In this document: piece by piece, positions 25,709 to 34,715 of the stretch
Layout: each line of letters starts with the position of its first letter
Numbering within the stretch: position 1 is the first letter of the stretch
Source: Candidatus Sulfotelmatobacter sp.
Lineage (GTDB): Bacteria; Acidobacteriota; Terriglobia; Terriglobales; Acidobacteriaceae
Assembly: GCA_030038255.1 (NCBI GenBank)
Contig: JASHPH010000249.1
Location: forward strand, 1-51,981
Length of the DNA: 51,981 nucleotides
Direction: 5' to 3'
Translations under genes and position numbers: made by a program
The notes under the pieces: model-generated
Databases searched by the model: none
Told to the model about the DNA's origin: nothing
Seen by the model: only the letters and a program-made list of their open reading frames with translations

Positions 25709-26475
25709 TCAGAACGCTCATCATGCTGACGTTCTGGGGCCTGGCAGCCCCGTTCGCCGCATTGATCGGCTTTCCGTGGACGTTCCTCACGGGCGACATC
25801 CGCCTTCTCTATCGCATGTTCAACTGGGGCGCATTCGCTGGGGTCCGCCTGGCCGGCGTTCGCGTGGAAATCGTGGGTCTCGACAAACTCGACCCTGCGC
25901 GGACCTACATCTTCATGTCGAATCACGCGTCGAACCTCGACCCGCCGATTCAAATTCCGCTGATCCCGCGCCGCACTTCCGTCATGGTGAAAAAGGAATT
26001 ATTCAAGACTCCCATTCTTGGGCCTGCGATGCGTATGGCGTCGCTGGTTCCAGTGGATCGCGGCAACCGCGACGCCGGCATTGAAGCGGTCGTGGTAGCC
26101 AAAGCGGTCATCCAGCAAGGAATCAACATGACGATTTACGTTGAGGGCCAGCGTTCCTTCGACGGTAAACTCCAGCCCTTCAAGAAAGGGCCGTTTTATC
26201 TCGCCATGGAGTGCGGCGTTCCGGTGGTGCCCATGACGATCGTCGGCACGCACTACGCCATGCCGAAAAAACGATTTGCCATCAAGCCGGGGTTGGTCAA
26301 GGTGATCTTCCATCCGCCGATCCGACCGAGAGATTTCGGGGATCGCGATGCGCTGATGGAAAAAGTGCGCGCCGTCATTGAGAGCAGCTTGCCGGAAGAA
26401 TACAAACAGCATTCATCAACCACAGAGGCACACAGGTTCACAGAGAAACCTAAGTTTCCCTGTGCTCCTCTGTGA
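25705..26475 (+). CDS. plsC: 1-acyl-sn-glycerol-3-phosphate acyltransferase, C-terminus extended by a palindrome
   Basis: A 256-aa membrane-associated acyltransferase that makes phosphatidic acid from lysophosphatidic acid. A hydrophobic N-terminus is followed by the catalytic SNHASNLDPP (NHxxxxD) near residue 73 and by VEGQRSFDGKLQPFKKG near residue 149. Up to about residue 237 (SSLPEEYKQHS) it is ordinary for the family. The last ~19 codons (HRFTEKPKFPCAPL and flanking residues) lie inside the inverted repeat at 26418-26486, so this tail is repeat-derived and probably not ancestral. Confidence 0.9.
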   Translation: MIRTLIMLTFWGLAAPFAALIGFPWTFLTGDIRLLYRMFNWGAFAGVRLAGVRVEIVGLDKLDPARTYIFMSNHASNLDPPIQIPLIPRRTSVMVKKELFKTPILGPAMRMASLVPVDRGNRDAGIEAVVVAKAVIQQGINMTIYVEGQRSFDGKLQPFKKGPFYLAMECGVPVVPMTIVGTHYAMPKKRFAIKPGLVKVIFHPPIRPRDFGDRDALMEKVRAVIESSLPEEYKQHSSTTEAHRFTEKPKFPCAPL

Positions 26476-26486
26476 CCTCTGTGGTT
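26418..26486. repeat. Large imperfect palindrome that encodes the plsC C-terminus
   Basis: The left arm starts AACCACAGAGGCACACAGG; the right arm ends in the inverted match, whose reverse complement starts AACCACAGAGGTCACAGAGG. Each arm is about 34 bases with few mismatches. The plsC stop codon (26473-26475) lies inside the right arm. A related half copy is at 3593-3620. As RNA it could also form a hairpin at the transcript end. Confidence 0.8.
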
Positions 26487-26619
26487 AAGGCCAATCCTTA
26501 AATGCATTCAAGTCGGTTTGCATGCCGTCGCACATCAGTTCCGGTTTGCCCGTGATCGGCCCGAATCCGCTCCGGCAGTAGAAGGCAAGCGCCTCTCGGC
26601 GTATGATGCTTTCGGCTTC
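26485..26619 (-). pseudogene. Possible decayed coding remnant (GNAT-like C-terminus)
   Basis: On the minus strand a 44-codon frame reads REALAFYCRSGFGPITG and then a segment ending TDLNAFKDWP before a TAA stop. ALAFYCRSGF resembles the Y-x(n)-GF region near the end of GNAT acetyltransferases. The frame is cut by a TGA at 26620-26622, right at the start codon of the next plus-strand gene, so nothing upstream survives. This could be chance protein-like sequence. Confidence 0.25.
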
Positions 26620-26621
26620 TC

Positions 26622-27317
26622 ATGCGCCCCACAAAGACCATCACCGGGCTCTTGTTGGTGGCTGCCCCCGTCGGCATTCTAGGATTCGCGGCCCTGCTGC
26701 TATGGCTGTCGGGCGATTGGCGCTGGGTGGAGGGCTGGATCTTCGATGTCTGGTGGGTGTCCTTCATTGCCGCCATGTTCTTGTGGCTCCGCTACAAGGA
26801 TCCTGCGCTGATGTCTGAGCGCATGCGCATGCCGGGCAGCGGCGGTGAATCGCGAGCCGATATGGCTATCCTCATCGGGATAAAACTGGGCTTCCTCGCC
26901 TGGATCGTCCTATCGGCGTTGGACGTGCGTTTCGGCTGGCTGCCGCGCCTGCCGGTGTGGAGCGAGGTCTGCGGAGGCCTCCTGCTCTTCGGGGGCAGTT
27001 TTCCGTGCTTCCGCGCGCTCACCGAGAACACGTATGCGTCGCAGTTGGTGCGTATTCAGAGCGAGCGCGGCCAGCACGTCATCGATACCGGCGTCTACGG
27101 CTTTGTTCGCCACCCCATGTATCTTGGGGCAAGTCTATGGTTCCTAGGTGGCGCGTTGCTGCTCGGCTCCGTTTGTGGCCTTCTCGTAGGCCTGGCCGTG
27201 GTCGGGTTGATCATTGTGCGCATCTTTGGCGAGGAGAAGCTGTTGGCACGCGATCTGGAGGGCTACAAGGAATATCTCCAGAAGGTGCGTTACCGGTTGG
27301 TACCACACGTCTGGTGA
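26622..27317 (+). CDS. Isoprenylcysteine carboxyl methyltransferase-like membrane protein
   Basis: A 231-aa integral membrane protein with about five hydrophobic segments. GVYGFVRHPMYLGASLWFLG near residue 157 is the SAM-binding signature of the ICMT/PEMT-like family (RHPxY), followed by the conserved GEEKLLARDLEGYKEY segment. Bacterial members methylate lipids or unknown acceptors. No SD precedes ATG 26622; a -10-like TATGAT lies at 26602-26607, leaving a leader of under ten bases. The gap to lpxD (27318-27473) shows no supported gene or terminator. Confidence 0.82.
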   Translation: MRPTKTITGLLLVAAPVGILGFAALLLWLSGDWRWVEGWIFDVWWVSFIAAMFLWLRYKDPALMSERMRMPGSGGESRADMAILIGIKLGFLAWIVLSALDVRFGWLPRLPVWSEVCGGLLLFGGSFPCFRALTENTYASQLVRIQSERGQHVIDTGVYGFVRHPMYLGASLWFLGGALLLGSVCGLLVGLAVVGLIIVRIFGEEKLLARDLEGYKEYLQKVRYRLVPHVW

Positions 27318-27473
27318 TCACCCCGTCAACGAATTTCCGCTCTCAATCAGACAGGTGTTGGCGGTATCCGACTCAACGGGCGGATCGTCGGCGATCCGGA
27401 AGCAATTTGGCGAACCTGTCATCGGCGCAGTGTTTCTCATTCCGGGCTTTGATGAGGTGGATCGATCGGTTTG

Positions 27474-28469
27474 CTAGTCTTTCTTTCGCACCGCCCGTGC
27501 GATGTCCGGTAACTTAGGAAGAATCGCGGAGTACTTCAGCCACAACTTGTGATCGACCGCCGGCGATCCGCTGACCAGTGTGCCCGCTGCAATGTCATTC
27601 GCCACACCGCTTTGCGGCGTCACGATCGCGTTGTCTCCCACCTTGCAGTGCCCGACCACTCCGACCTGACCAGTAAGAACGACTCTGTTGCCGATTTCCG
27701 TTGATCCCGCCAGCCCCACCTGCGCGCACAGCAGCGCATCTTCGCCCACTTGCGACCCATGCCCGACCTGCACCAGGTTGTCGATCTTCACGCCGCGGCC
27801 AATTCGCGTTTCGCCCACGCTCGCCCGGTCGATGCAGGAATTCGCCTGTATCTCGACGTCATCGCCGATTACGACCGGCGCGGGCTGTGGAATCTTGTGC
27901 CAGCGGCCGTCGGCCGTCTTGGCGAAGCCGAACCCGTCCGCTCCAATCACAACTCCATTCTGCAGAATCACGTTGCGGCCGATGCGGCAGTTCTCACGCA
28001 CGACCGAGTGGGCATGAGCGAAAAAGTTGTCGCCGATCTTCGCTCCGCGATAAATGACGACGTGCGCCAGCAGCACCGCGTTGGCGCCGATCTCGACATC
28101 CTCGCCAATCACGACGTACGGCCCAATGTGCGCGTCGGCCCCAATTCGTGCGCTGGCATGCACAACCGCGGTGGGATGTACGCCCGGTGCATAACGCATC
28201 GGCTGGTGAAACAATTCGAGTGCTCGCGCGAACGTCAGATAAGGATCTTTCGCGCGCAACATTGCCGCAGGAATGGCAGGGAAGTCCTCGGCCACAATGA
28301 CGGCTGAGGCCTTGGTCGTCCGCGCCGCCGCCGCGTATTTGGGATTGGAGACGAACGTCAGTTCTCCCGGGCCGGCGTGCTCAATTCCGTTGAGTCCCGT
28401 GATTTCAGTGTCAGGAGAGCCGTTTTCAAGGCGCAGGTTGAGGGCAGAAGCGATCACAGAGAGTTTCAT
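27474..28469 (-). CDS. lpxD: UDP-3-O-(3-hydroxyacyl)glucosamine N-acyltransferase
   Basis: A 331-aa enzyme of lipid A synthesis that adds the N-linked hydroxyacyl chain to UDP-3-O-acyl-glucosamine. The N-terminal uridine-binding domain covers about residues 1-100, then a left-handed parallel beta-helix of hexapeptide repeats ([20 protein letters not shown] and many more) runs to about residue 300. [13 protein letters not shown] contains the His region of the active site. It stands apart from lpxA and lpxC. With the PagL-like gene it supports a lipid A-containing outer membrane. Confidence 0.93.
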   Translation of the reverse strand: MKLSVIASALNLRLENGSPDTEITGLNGIEHAGPGELTFVSNPKYAAAARTTKASAVIVAEDFPAIPAAMLRAKDPYLTFARALELFHQPMRYAPGVHPTAVVHASARIGADAHIGPYVVIGEDVEIGANAVLLAHVVIYRGAKIGDNFFAHAHSVVRENCRIGRNVILQNGVVIGADGFGFAKTADGRWHKIPQPAPVVIGDDVEIQANSCIDRASVGETRIGRGVKIDNLVQVGHGSQVGEDALLCAQVGLAGSTEIGNRVVLTGQVGVVGHCKVGDNAIVTPQSGVANDIAAGTLVSGSPAVDHKLWLKYSAILPKLPDIARAVRKKD

Positions 28470-28563
28470 TGTGATGATCGGAGACGCCAGTAAATCCTAC
28501 ACTAGCCCGCGACTCCGATCAGGGAGTGGCTGTTTGCGATGTGATCGGGCCGAGCCTTTGCGC

Positions 28564-31500
28564 TTATTGCACCACCAGCGTGAATGTGCCCGACTGGGAA
28601 GATGCTCCTGCGGTTGCCGTCACGGTCACAGTGTAGTTGCCAGTTGGCGTTCCCGAGCTGGGTGGCGGAGTTGTGGAGCCGCCCCCGCCCCCGCCGCAGC
28701 TTGGGACGAATACAAGCAACGCCACCACCAATCCCAGAAGCAACAGTCCGCGGCGATGCCGGGGCGCAGCCAACAGGACGATACCTGCCAGCGGTAGCGC
28801 GCCAATCGGAACCGCTATGAGGCTTGCTCGGTGCGAGGTAGTTGACGCAGCTGTGGTCGTAACGAGGATGTTGGCGGTTGCGACCGTGTTCGGTCCTTGT
28901 CCGGTCACACTGGCCTGGCCGCAAGAGGCTCCCGTCGGCAAGCCACTGCAAGTGAAGCTGACGGCGGTGGAGAATCCGGTGGACGCAATGATGCCTGCTG
29001 CCGCCGTGCCCGACATGCCAGGGCTCGCGATATTGACGTACGACGGAAGCGAGACGAAGGCAAAGCCGGGTTGAACGGTGAATGATACGGACTGCGTGCT
29101 GCTGCTTCCGTTAAAGCTGGCATCGCCGCTGTACACGGCGGAAATCGTGTGGTTGCCGGCATCGAAGCTGATGATCCCATCGCCAATCGACGTGTTGCCC
29201 TGGCTGTTGAGTGGCGGATTGTTCACGACTGCAACCGGAGGATTGATCTGTGCATTCGTCGTCGGCAGCGGGCCGAATGTGTCGGTAAACGTCACAGTCC
29301 CGGTAGGAATTCCTTGGCCAGACTTCCCGGCGATATTGCCCTGCACAAACACCAAACTGCCGAAGGCGTAGGGACTTGATAGCAGGTTGCCGGTGCTTAG
29401 GGAATTGGCTTGCAGGCTGAGAGTCGTTGTGCTCGGCTCGGGGTTTACGGTGACGTTAATACCGACGGAGCTGCTGGGAGCATAAGTGCCGTCGCCGCTG
29501 TAATGAGCCCAAAGGGAATAAAAAGTCCCTCCGCTGCCGGGCAAATTGCTGGTCGAAGCGATCGCCTGCCCGCCGCTCAAAGGCAATAGGTCCAGTGGGC
29601 TGGCCACTTGCCAGGTGGTTAATAGAGCAACGTTGCCTGTTGGGGTTGCGGTGCCCGAGTTCGGCGCAACCGTAGCTGCCACATTCACGGATTGTCCGTG
29701 CGTGATCGTGACGGTATCTGTACCGCCATTGAGGGTCAACGTGGTGGTTGTGGGGTTAAATGTGACCGAATTCCAATTGCTGACCAGATTAGCCACATTC
29801 GCCGACCCCAGTCCCGTGGTCAAGTCATATCCCGGACCCGCCTGATAGTCGTTCCCCGTTTCGCCGGGCACTACATTGTTCCCTACCGTCACGTCATGAA
29901 AGATGCAATCGCTCGCGGGAAGGGCAGACGTATTAGAACCATTACACTGCGAGGGATAAATCCCCTGTGTCGCTTGCGCCTGCGCGAGCGGATAAAGCAC
30001 GTAGTTTGCCTGTCCCTGTCGGCCGGTGTCCCAGGTCGCAACGCCGCCCTGGCTCTCCACTACAAGAGCCATGATGCCGGCGAAGGACGGCGCCGCTGCG
30101 GAAGTGCCGCTCACAAAGTACACGTAGAATTCCCCCTGATCGTTCGGGACGCAGGAACCCTCCAGGCAAAGCAAATATGGATCATGCGAAGCGGCTGTGA
30201 GGGCGATGTCCGGCAGGTCACGCACTCCGTCGGAAGGAATGTTCAGTAAAGTGCCCGATTGCCACGAGGGCTTCGGAACACCGGCTGTTGTCCCCGGCGG
30301 AGAGATTTGATTGTCTCCGATGTTCCCGGCGCTGGCTCCGCCGCTGCCCGACCAGAGACCGTTGCTCAGGCTGCTTTCATTCCACACGTCTTCAGGGATG
30401 TAAGATATCGCGGTCTCCGACATGGGCGGAGTCGACGTCCAGTACTCGCTCGTATCCCCGTTTTCGTTGAACTCCGTTCCCCCGACCGCGATATTGAATG
30501 CCGTCGAAGCCAGCGCGTTTACAGAGACTGGGCCTGTCGCCGGAGCGGTGCTGGGATCGTCGCAGCCCTCCGCGCCGTCATCTCCGGTCGAAACGAAATA
30601 TGTGATGCCTTGCGCCGCCGCCTGTTCCGCTAATGCGGTAATACCGGCAAGTTGTGCGTCGGTCGCATAGTACTCGCACGTGCTGAAGCTCTCCGTCATG
30701 ATGTCGGCGAGATCGTTCTCGACAATGTACTGCTCAGAGAGGGTGATGCCATCGGTGGTATTTGTCGTTCCTGAAACGACTAAGTAGACGGTTGCCCCCG
30801 GTGCGATGGCGCTGGACCATGTCGTATCCAGAGTGGCCTCCGCTTCCTCTCCGCCGCCAAGATCCCCCGGATCCGGGCCGTCATAGATGACATTGAAAAT
30901 GCCGAAGCCCGACTGAGTGTTTCCAACACCAATTGCACTGTAGAAGTTGGAAACATCTTGCCCGCCGTTATAGAGATCGCTGCGGCCAACGACGCCAATA
31001 GTTAAGCTGGCACCGGTAATCTGATTCGGTGAGTTGTAAACCGGCACAATGTTATAAATCACCGCAAAATCCTGCGGTGCGAGCGCGTTGATCGCGGGTT
31101 GGCCATTTTGCGGAGGAAAAGTGACTTGGGGCTTTTTACCTGGCACGATTCGCGCCAAAGCACGTTCCTTCGCCACATGTATCTGGGGTTTGCTAATGAA
31201 ATTGTGCAGCGTCAGCACTCCCTTTACCGCCGGCACTAGCGCGGTCGGAATCTGGGGATCGCTCGCGTTCGCCCAGTGCTGTTCGCCGTTCACGATGTAC
31301 TTGTGAATCGCCGTGTGAAACGCTTCCTGCACTTGGCTTGCTGATCCCGAGAACTCGAGCACGGTGCGGCCCTTGGTCGTCCCCACCTGAAATCCGTGCG
31401 ACTGCAGCCAGCCGGTGATGATTTGTATGTCGCTGTCGGTAGGGCCGAATTGTTTGCCGAATTGTTCCGGCGTCAGCCACTTGTGATAGCTGGGCGAATG

Positions 31501-31854
31501 CTTGTCCTGCTGATTGTCGAGCAGCGTGCGCAGTGCAGTCTCTTGCTCGGGGCTGCGTTTCAGCACCAGCAGCATGCGCTCCATGGGGAGGCTCGCCGGG
31601 GCCGTGCCCAGGTCGAACTGCGGCCGGGCCAGCGGATGCGTGTTTCCCCTCAGCGTTGTGAGCTGCGATTCGTCGATTGGCTGGGTGATCAGAGGCTGGG
31701 TAATCTGGGGCAGGGAAGTCCCTGCCGTTGCCGCATTCTGGCCCATGGCGTGAGTGCAGAGAATCGCGCTTATAAAAAGCACGGCGAAGATGTAGTTCGC
31801 GGTGCGAAAACGTGAGAAAACTGAAGGGGTCAGGGACACTCGTGCCGTGGGCAT
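28564..31854 (-). CDS. Secreted S53 (sedolisin/kumamolisin) peptidase with Ig-like repeats
   Basis: A 1096-aa exported acid protease starting at ATG 31854 with GAGG eight bases upstream. A signal peptide ends near residue 38 (THAMG). The pro-kumamolisin activation domain spans about 60-230, followed by the S53 catalytic domain to about 690. The Glu and Asp of the catalytic set are in GEEAEATLDTTW near residue 338, and the Ser is in SGTSAAAPSFAGIMA near residue 583. Then come about two Ig-like group-3-type repeats (TPTGNVALL, IPTGTVTF). The C-terminus has a hydrophobic helix, the lipobox-like VPSCGGGGGG and a final short beta domain, an unusual ending. Confidence 0.88.
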   Translation of the reverse strand: MPTARVSLTPSVFSRFRTANYIFAVLFISAILCTHAMGQNAATAGTSLPQITQPLITQPIDESQLTTLRGNTHPLARPQFDLGTAPASLPMERMLLVLKRSPEQETALRTLLDNQQDKHSPSYHKWLTPEQFGKQFGPTDSDIQIITGWLQSHGFQVGTTKGRTVLEFSGSASQVQEAFHTAIHKYIVNGEQHWANASDPQIPTALVPAVKGVLTLHNFISKPQIHVAKERALARIVPGKKPQVTFPPQNGQPAINALAPQDFAVIYNIVPVYNSPNQITGASLTIGVVGRSDLYNGGQDVSNFYSAIGVGNTQSGFGIFNVIYDGPDPGDLGGGEEAEATLDTTWSSAIAPGATVYLVVSGTTNTTDGITLSEQYIVENDLADIMTESFSTCEYYATDAQLAGITALAEQAAAQGITYFVSTGDDGAEGCDDPSTAPATGPVSVNALASTAFNIAVGGTEFNENGDTSEYWTSTPPMSETAISYIPEDVWNESSLSNGLWSGSGGASAGNIGDNQISPPGTTAGVPKPSWQSGTLLNIPSDGVRDLPDIALTAASHDPYLLCLEGSCVPNDQGEFYVYFVSGTSAAAPSFAGIMALVVESQGGVATWDTGRQGQANYVLYPLAQAQATQGIYPSQCNGSNTSALPASDCIFHDVTVGNNVVPGETGNDYQAGPGYDLTTGLGSANVANLVSNWNSVTFNPTTTTLTLNGGTDTVTITHGQSVNVAATVAPNSGTATPTGNVALLTTWQVASPLDLLPLSGGQAIASTSNLPGSGGTFYSLWAHYSGDGTYAPSSSVGINVTVNPEPSTTTLSLQANSLSTGNLLSSPYAFGSLVFVQGNIAGKSGQGIPTGTVTFTDTFGPLPTTNAQINPPVAVVNNPPLNSQGNTSIGDGIISFDAGNHTISAVYSGDASFNGSSSTQSVSFTVQPGFAFVSLPSYVNIASPGMSGTAAAGIIASTGFSTAVSFTCSGLPTGASCGQASVTGQGPNTVATANILVTTTAASTTSHRASLIAVPIGALPLAGIVLLAAPRHRRGLLLLGLVVALLVFVPSCGGGGGGSTTPPPSSGTPTGNYTVTVTATAGASSQSGTFTLVVQ

Positions 31855-32065
31855 GGCGGATACCTCGACTCGGATGGACTTCACCTCGGAGGCGAATCGG
31901 CGCAGGAGGAAGGAACGGTTTTGCCGAATCGTCTCTCGCCCGGTTGTTCCGGGTGGCCTGACACAGTACATCAACGGCCGATCACTTGCAATGAATTTTG
32001 GGTGCAAGGGCTACCCCGGAACCGGACGGGGCCCAGTCCATGTGCGCCCGGTGGATAAGGGCGGA

Positions 32066-32542
32066 CTATTCCTCGAACATCGTTACCTGGCGCTGATCTT
32101 GCGCCCCGCGGCGCTGCCGGCGCGTCGCTCCGATCACGGCCAGCACGGTCAGCGACTCGAGCGCCGTCCTCGGAACGAAGATCCGCTGCGTGTTCGATCG
32201 CTGATCGGGCGGGGTGATCAGAAATCCTTCAGGCATCGTCTGGGCAAGGTCGGCAGGCATCAGACCTTCCAGCACTTCGTTGTCTTTGAAGCGCAGCCTC
32301 ACCCACAGCCCCTCCGACCGTGGCCGGGAGGTGAACGTCTTGCGGGTCAGCGATTCCGAATCGCCGAATTCGCGCACAAAATAAACGCCCTTGATCTCGC
32401 GCAGATCGATGGCAATGACCGTCCCGGAAGTATTCAGCAGCTCCAGCTTGCCCTCGTGCACAAACTGCGCCGGCGCCACATAGCCGGATACGGAGTCCCG
32501 GTCCATCTTGCGGACAATGACTTTCTTGTGCGTTGAAGGCAT
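32066..32542 (-). CDS. Conserved protein of unknown function
   Basis: A 158-aa protein without signal peptide or membrane segment. It is rich in short beta strands (KVIVRKMDRDSVSGYV, GTVIAIDLREIKGVYFVREF, LWVRLRFKDNEVLEGL) and resembles a small barrel. I do not recognise a named family with certainty. LEGLMPADLAQTMPEGFLITPPD is followed by an Arg/Gln-rich tail (ATRRQRRGAQDQRQ). The start has no close upstream neighbour on its strand; the S53 peptidase follows after about 210 bases. A 415-base AT-rich gap lies on its 5' side. Confidence 0.7.
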   Translation of the reverse strand: MPSTHKKVIVRKMDRDSVSGYVAPAQFVHEGKLELLNTSGTVIAIDLREIKGVYFVREFGDSESLTRKTFTSRPRSEGLWVRLRFKDNEVLEGLMPADLAQTMPEGFLITPPDQRSNTQRIFVPRTALESLTVLAVIGATRRQRRGAQDQRQVTMFEE

Positions 32543-32957
32543 GGAAACGCGGGCCTCAGCCCCCGGACATCAGACCTGGTGTTTTGGATTCGGGCACCAA
32601 GCTCGATCCGAATCTCAATCGGCATTTCTCAACACCTGGCGACGAGCATCTGGCGCCTGACGTCTGCGATCAGACGCCTGATTTTCGCATTTTTCAGCAG
32701 AATTCTGCTGGAATCCGCCTATGCAGTAGCCAAAATGTAAACGTTGTGTTATTTTCTTTAGCTTGCCGCAAAAATTTTGCACCATCTAAATGCTTTATAT
32801 TAAGTCACTTGCAGGCGTATGTCTGGGGGCCGCATGAGCACGGCGGCCTTGACCTGTGGAAATCCTGTGTAAAGGCGGCTGGCAGCAAGGTCAGTCTTCA
32901 TCCGACAAAGCGGAGACGAAGGCAGCAACGTTGGCCTGAAAAGGCCGCTGAGAGCGA
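32543..32957. other. AT-rich gap with palindromes, no supported gene
   Basis: This gap between two divergent genes is clearly richer in A+T than its surroundings, especially 32680-32815. It holds GTCTG-CGAT-CAGAC, the perfect 16-bp dyad at 32695-32710 and several -10-like hexamers (for example TATATT at 32796-32801). An open frame crossing it is Cys/Trp/Arg-rich and does not look like a protein. It most likely contains the promoters for both flanking genes. Confidence 0.55.
32695..32710. promoter_or_regulatory. Perfect 16-bp palindrome, candidate operator
   Basis: CAGCAGAATTCTGCTG equals its own reverse complement. It sits in the AT-rich intergenic region between the divergent conserved hypothetical gene and the nucleotidyltransferase gene, where a dimeric regulator could control either. 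Confidence 0.4.
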
Positions 32958-34547
32958 ATGGCTGATTACATTTACACCATGGAACTCCGGTTGACGCCGG
33001 ACCAGCTTAAAGGCGTCGGCCTGGTTCAGGACGTAGCCCGAGCCGCCGGGATGAATCTCTATCTGACCGGCGGTGCCATTCGTGACATCATCAGCGGCTT
33101 CAGCATTCGTGACCTCGACTTCACGGTTCAGGGCAATCCGCTCAAGCTGCAAAAAGATCTGGAAAAAGCCGGGGCACAGATCACGGCCGTCGAGGAAGAC
33201 GCCCGCACAATTTTCATTTCTCTACCCGGTAACGCTCGCGCCGAAATCAGCATGGCGCGCACTGAGCGCTATGAAAAGACGGGCAAGCCGCCGATCGTTA
33301 CGCCCGCCACGATCTACGAGGATCTCCGCCGCCGCGACTTCACGGTCAACGCCATGGCGCTGTCGCTGAACGAAGGTTCGCGCGGCCTGCTGCTCGACCC
33401 TTTTAACGGCGTTGCTGACATTGAAGCCAAGCTCATCCGGATTCTGCACAACTATTCGTTCCTCGAAGATCCCTCGCGCCTAATTCGCGCCACTCGATTT
33501 TCCGCACGCTTCCACTGGCCGCTTGAGGAGCGCACCCAGGCGCGCTACGACGCCGCCAAGGAAGGCAACTACATCGACCACATTCAGCGCGGCTCGATTG
33601 GCCACGAAATCGCCGCGCTCGCCCACGAGGACGATCCGCTGCATGTGGTGAAGATGCTGGAGAAGGAAGGCTGGCTCACCATTCTGCACGACCACTGGAC
33701 TTCGGCCAAGGTTGACAGCAATGGCCTGACGGCGTTGATGAAGACGCGCCAGCAGATGGTCGATCTGGGATACGCGCCCGATGCTGGCCCGGCCGTCATG
33801 TATTTCCTGACGGCGCGTCTTTCGAGCAAGGACATCGCCGATCTGCAACGGCTTATTCCGCGCAAAGACCTGGTCGAGGCCTGGCGCGACATTGAAGATC
33901 ACGCCAAAGAACTGGCCAAGCGGCTGATGGGGAAGGAAGCCGCCACTCCTTCGCGAACTTGGCAATTGCTCTCCAAGGCTCGGCCGGAGATGATTCTGTT
34001 CCTCGCCGTGACTGCGCGGCAGCAGTCGGTCGAGCAGAAGATCAAGAACTTCCTGACCAAGTGGCGCCAGGTGCAGCAGAAGATTCCGCTGCCCGAAATG
34101 ACAGAGCTGCTTATCACTCCGCAACTGCCCGAGTACCCCAAGATCGCGCACGACGTCTTTATGCTGCTGCTCGATGGCAGGCTGCGGTCACGCACAGAAA
34201 CGCTGAAGTTCCTGAAACCCTTCGCGCCGCCCCCACCTCCGCCACCACCGGTTCCACGCCGCGGACGCGCAGCGAAAGCTGCGGCCGTCGCGGCAGCGGC
34301 GACTGTTGCAGGTAGATTGGGCACCAGCAAGGCAGGTGCGAAAGGGAAGAAGGCAAAAGAAGCCGCCGCGAATCCGTCTACGCCGCCGGCAGTGCCAGCA
34401 CCCAAGCCGCAAGACCATCCTAAGTCGGCGCCTAAGGCAGCGCCGAAGGCGGCCGTGAAAGCGAAGCCAGCCAAGCCCGCTCCGAAAGCGGCAAAGAAGC
34501 CGGTCCACAAAACAGCTCCGAAAAAAGCCGCAAAGAGGAAAAAGTAG
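32958..34547 (+). CDS. CCA-adding / poly(A) polymerase-type nucleotidyltransferase with histone H1-like tail
   Basis: A 529-aa class II nucleotidyltransferase family member. The head domain shows YLTGGAIRDIISG near residue 35 and the metal-binding pair in RDLDFTVQG, then RRDFTVNAMALSL near residue 125 and EDPSRLIRATRFSARFHWP near residue 170. These fit enzymes that add or repair the tRNA 3' CCA, or add poly(A). The body and C-terminal half diverge from textbook CCA enzymes. From about residue 420 the protein turns into PPPPPPPPVPRRGR and a long Lys/Ala/Pro-rich tail ending AAKRKK, which resembles histone H1 and is probably disordered and nucleic-acid-binding. ATG 32979 is an alternative start. 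Confidence 0.8.
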   Translation: MADYIYTMELRLTPDQLKGVGLVQDVARAAGMNLYLTGGAIRDIISGFSIRDLDFTVQGNPLKLQKDLEKAGAQITAVEEDARTIFISLPGNARAEISMARTERYEKTGKPPIVTPATIYEDLRRRDFTVNAMALSLNEGSRGLLLDPFNGVADIEAKLIRILHNYSFLEDPSRLIRATRFSARFHWPLEERTQARYDAAKEGNYIDHIQRGSIGHEIAALAHEDDPLHVVKMLEKEGWLTILHDHWTSAKVDSNGLTALMKTRQQMVDLGYAPDAGPAVMYFLTARLSSKDIADLQRLIPRKDLVEAWRDIEDHAKELAKRLMGKEAATPSRTWQLLSKARPEMILFLAVTARQQSVEQKIKNFLTKWRQVQQKIPLPEMTELLITPQLPEYPKIAHDVFMLLLDGRLRSRTETLKFLKPFAPPPPPPPPVPRRGRAAKAAAVAAAATVAGRLGTSKAGAKGKKAKEAAANPSTPPAVPAPKPQDHPKSAPKAAPKAAVKAKPAKPAPKAAKKPVHKTAPKKAAKRKK

Positions 34548-34700
34548 CGCGTTCTGAAGCAAGTAGGCAGACCGTTACTTATGTGCGGCGTCCCGTTCCA
34601 CTTGCTCACGTGCCAGTGTCGGGTTGGGCAGCCCTCCCTCGGCTCGGCGGTCAACAGACAGACTGTACGAAAAACCCGTGCCCCTCTTGCTTTTTGGAGT

Positions 34701-34706
34701 TATAAT
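34701..34706 (+). promoter_or_regulatory. Consensus -10 box 10 nt before the start codon
   Basis: A perfect TATAAT ends at 34706 and the ATG begins at 34716. Transcription would begin at or next to the start codon, suggesting a leaderless mRNA. No clear -35 is seen at 17-base spacing. Confidence 0.35.
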
Positions 34707-34715
34707 GACTTTGGT

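Noticed and set aside
27318-27473. Protein-like frames on both strands between the ICMT-like gene and lpxD
   Set aside because: Short, with no start plus SD and no recognised family; the two readings mirror each other, so neither can be preferred.
32533-32994. 153-codon open frame on the plus strand across the AT-rich gap
   Set aside because: Cys/Trp/Arg-rich with no recognisable features, overlaps the start of the nucleotidyltransferase gene, and the region looks regulatory.
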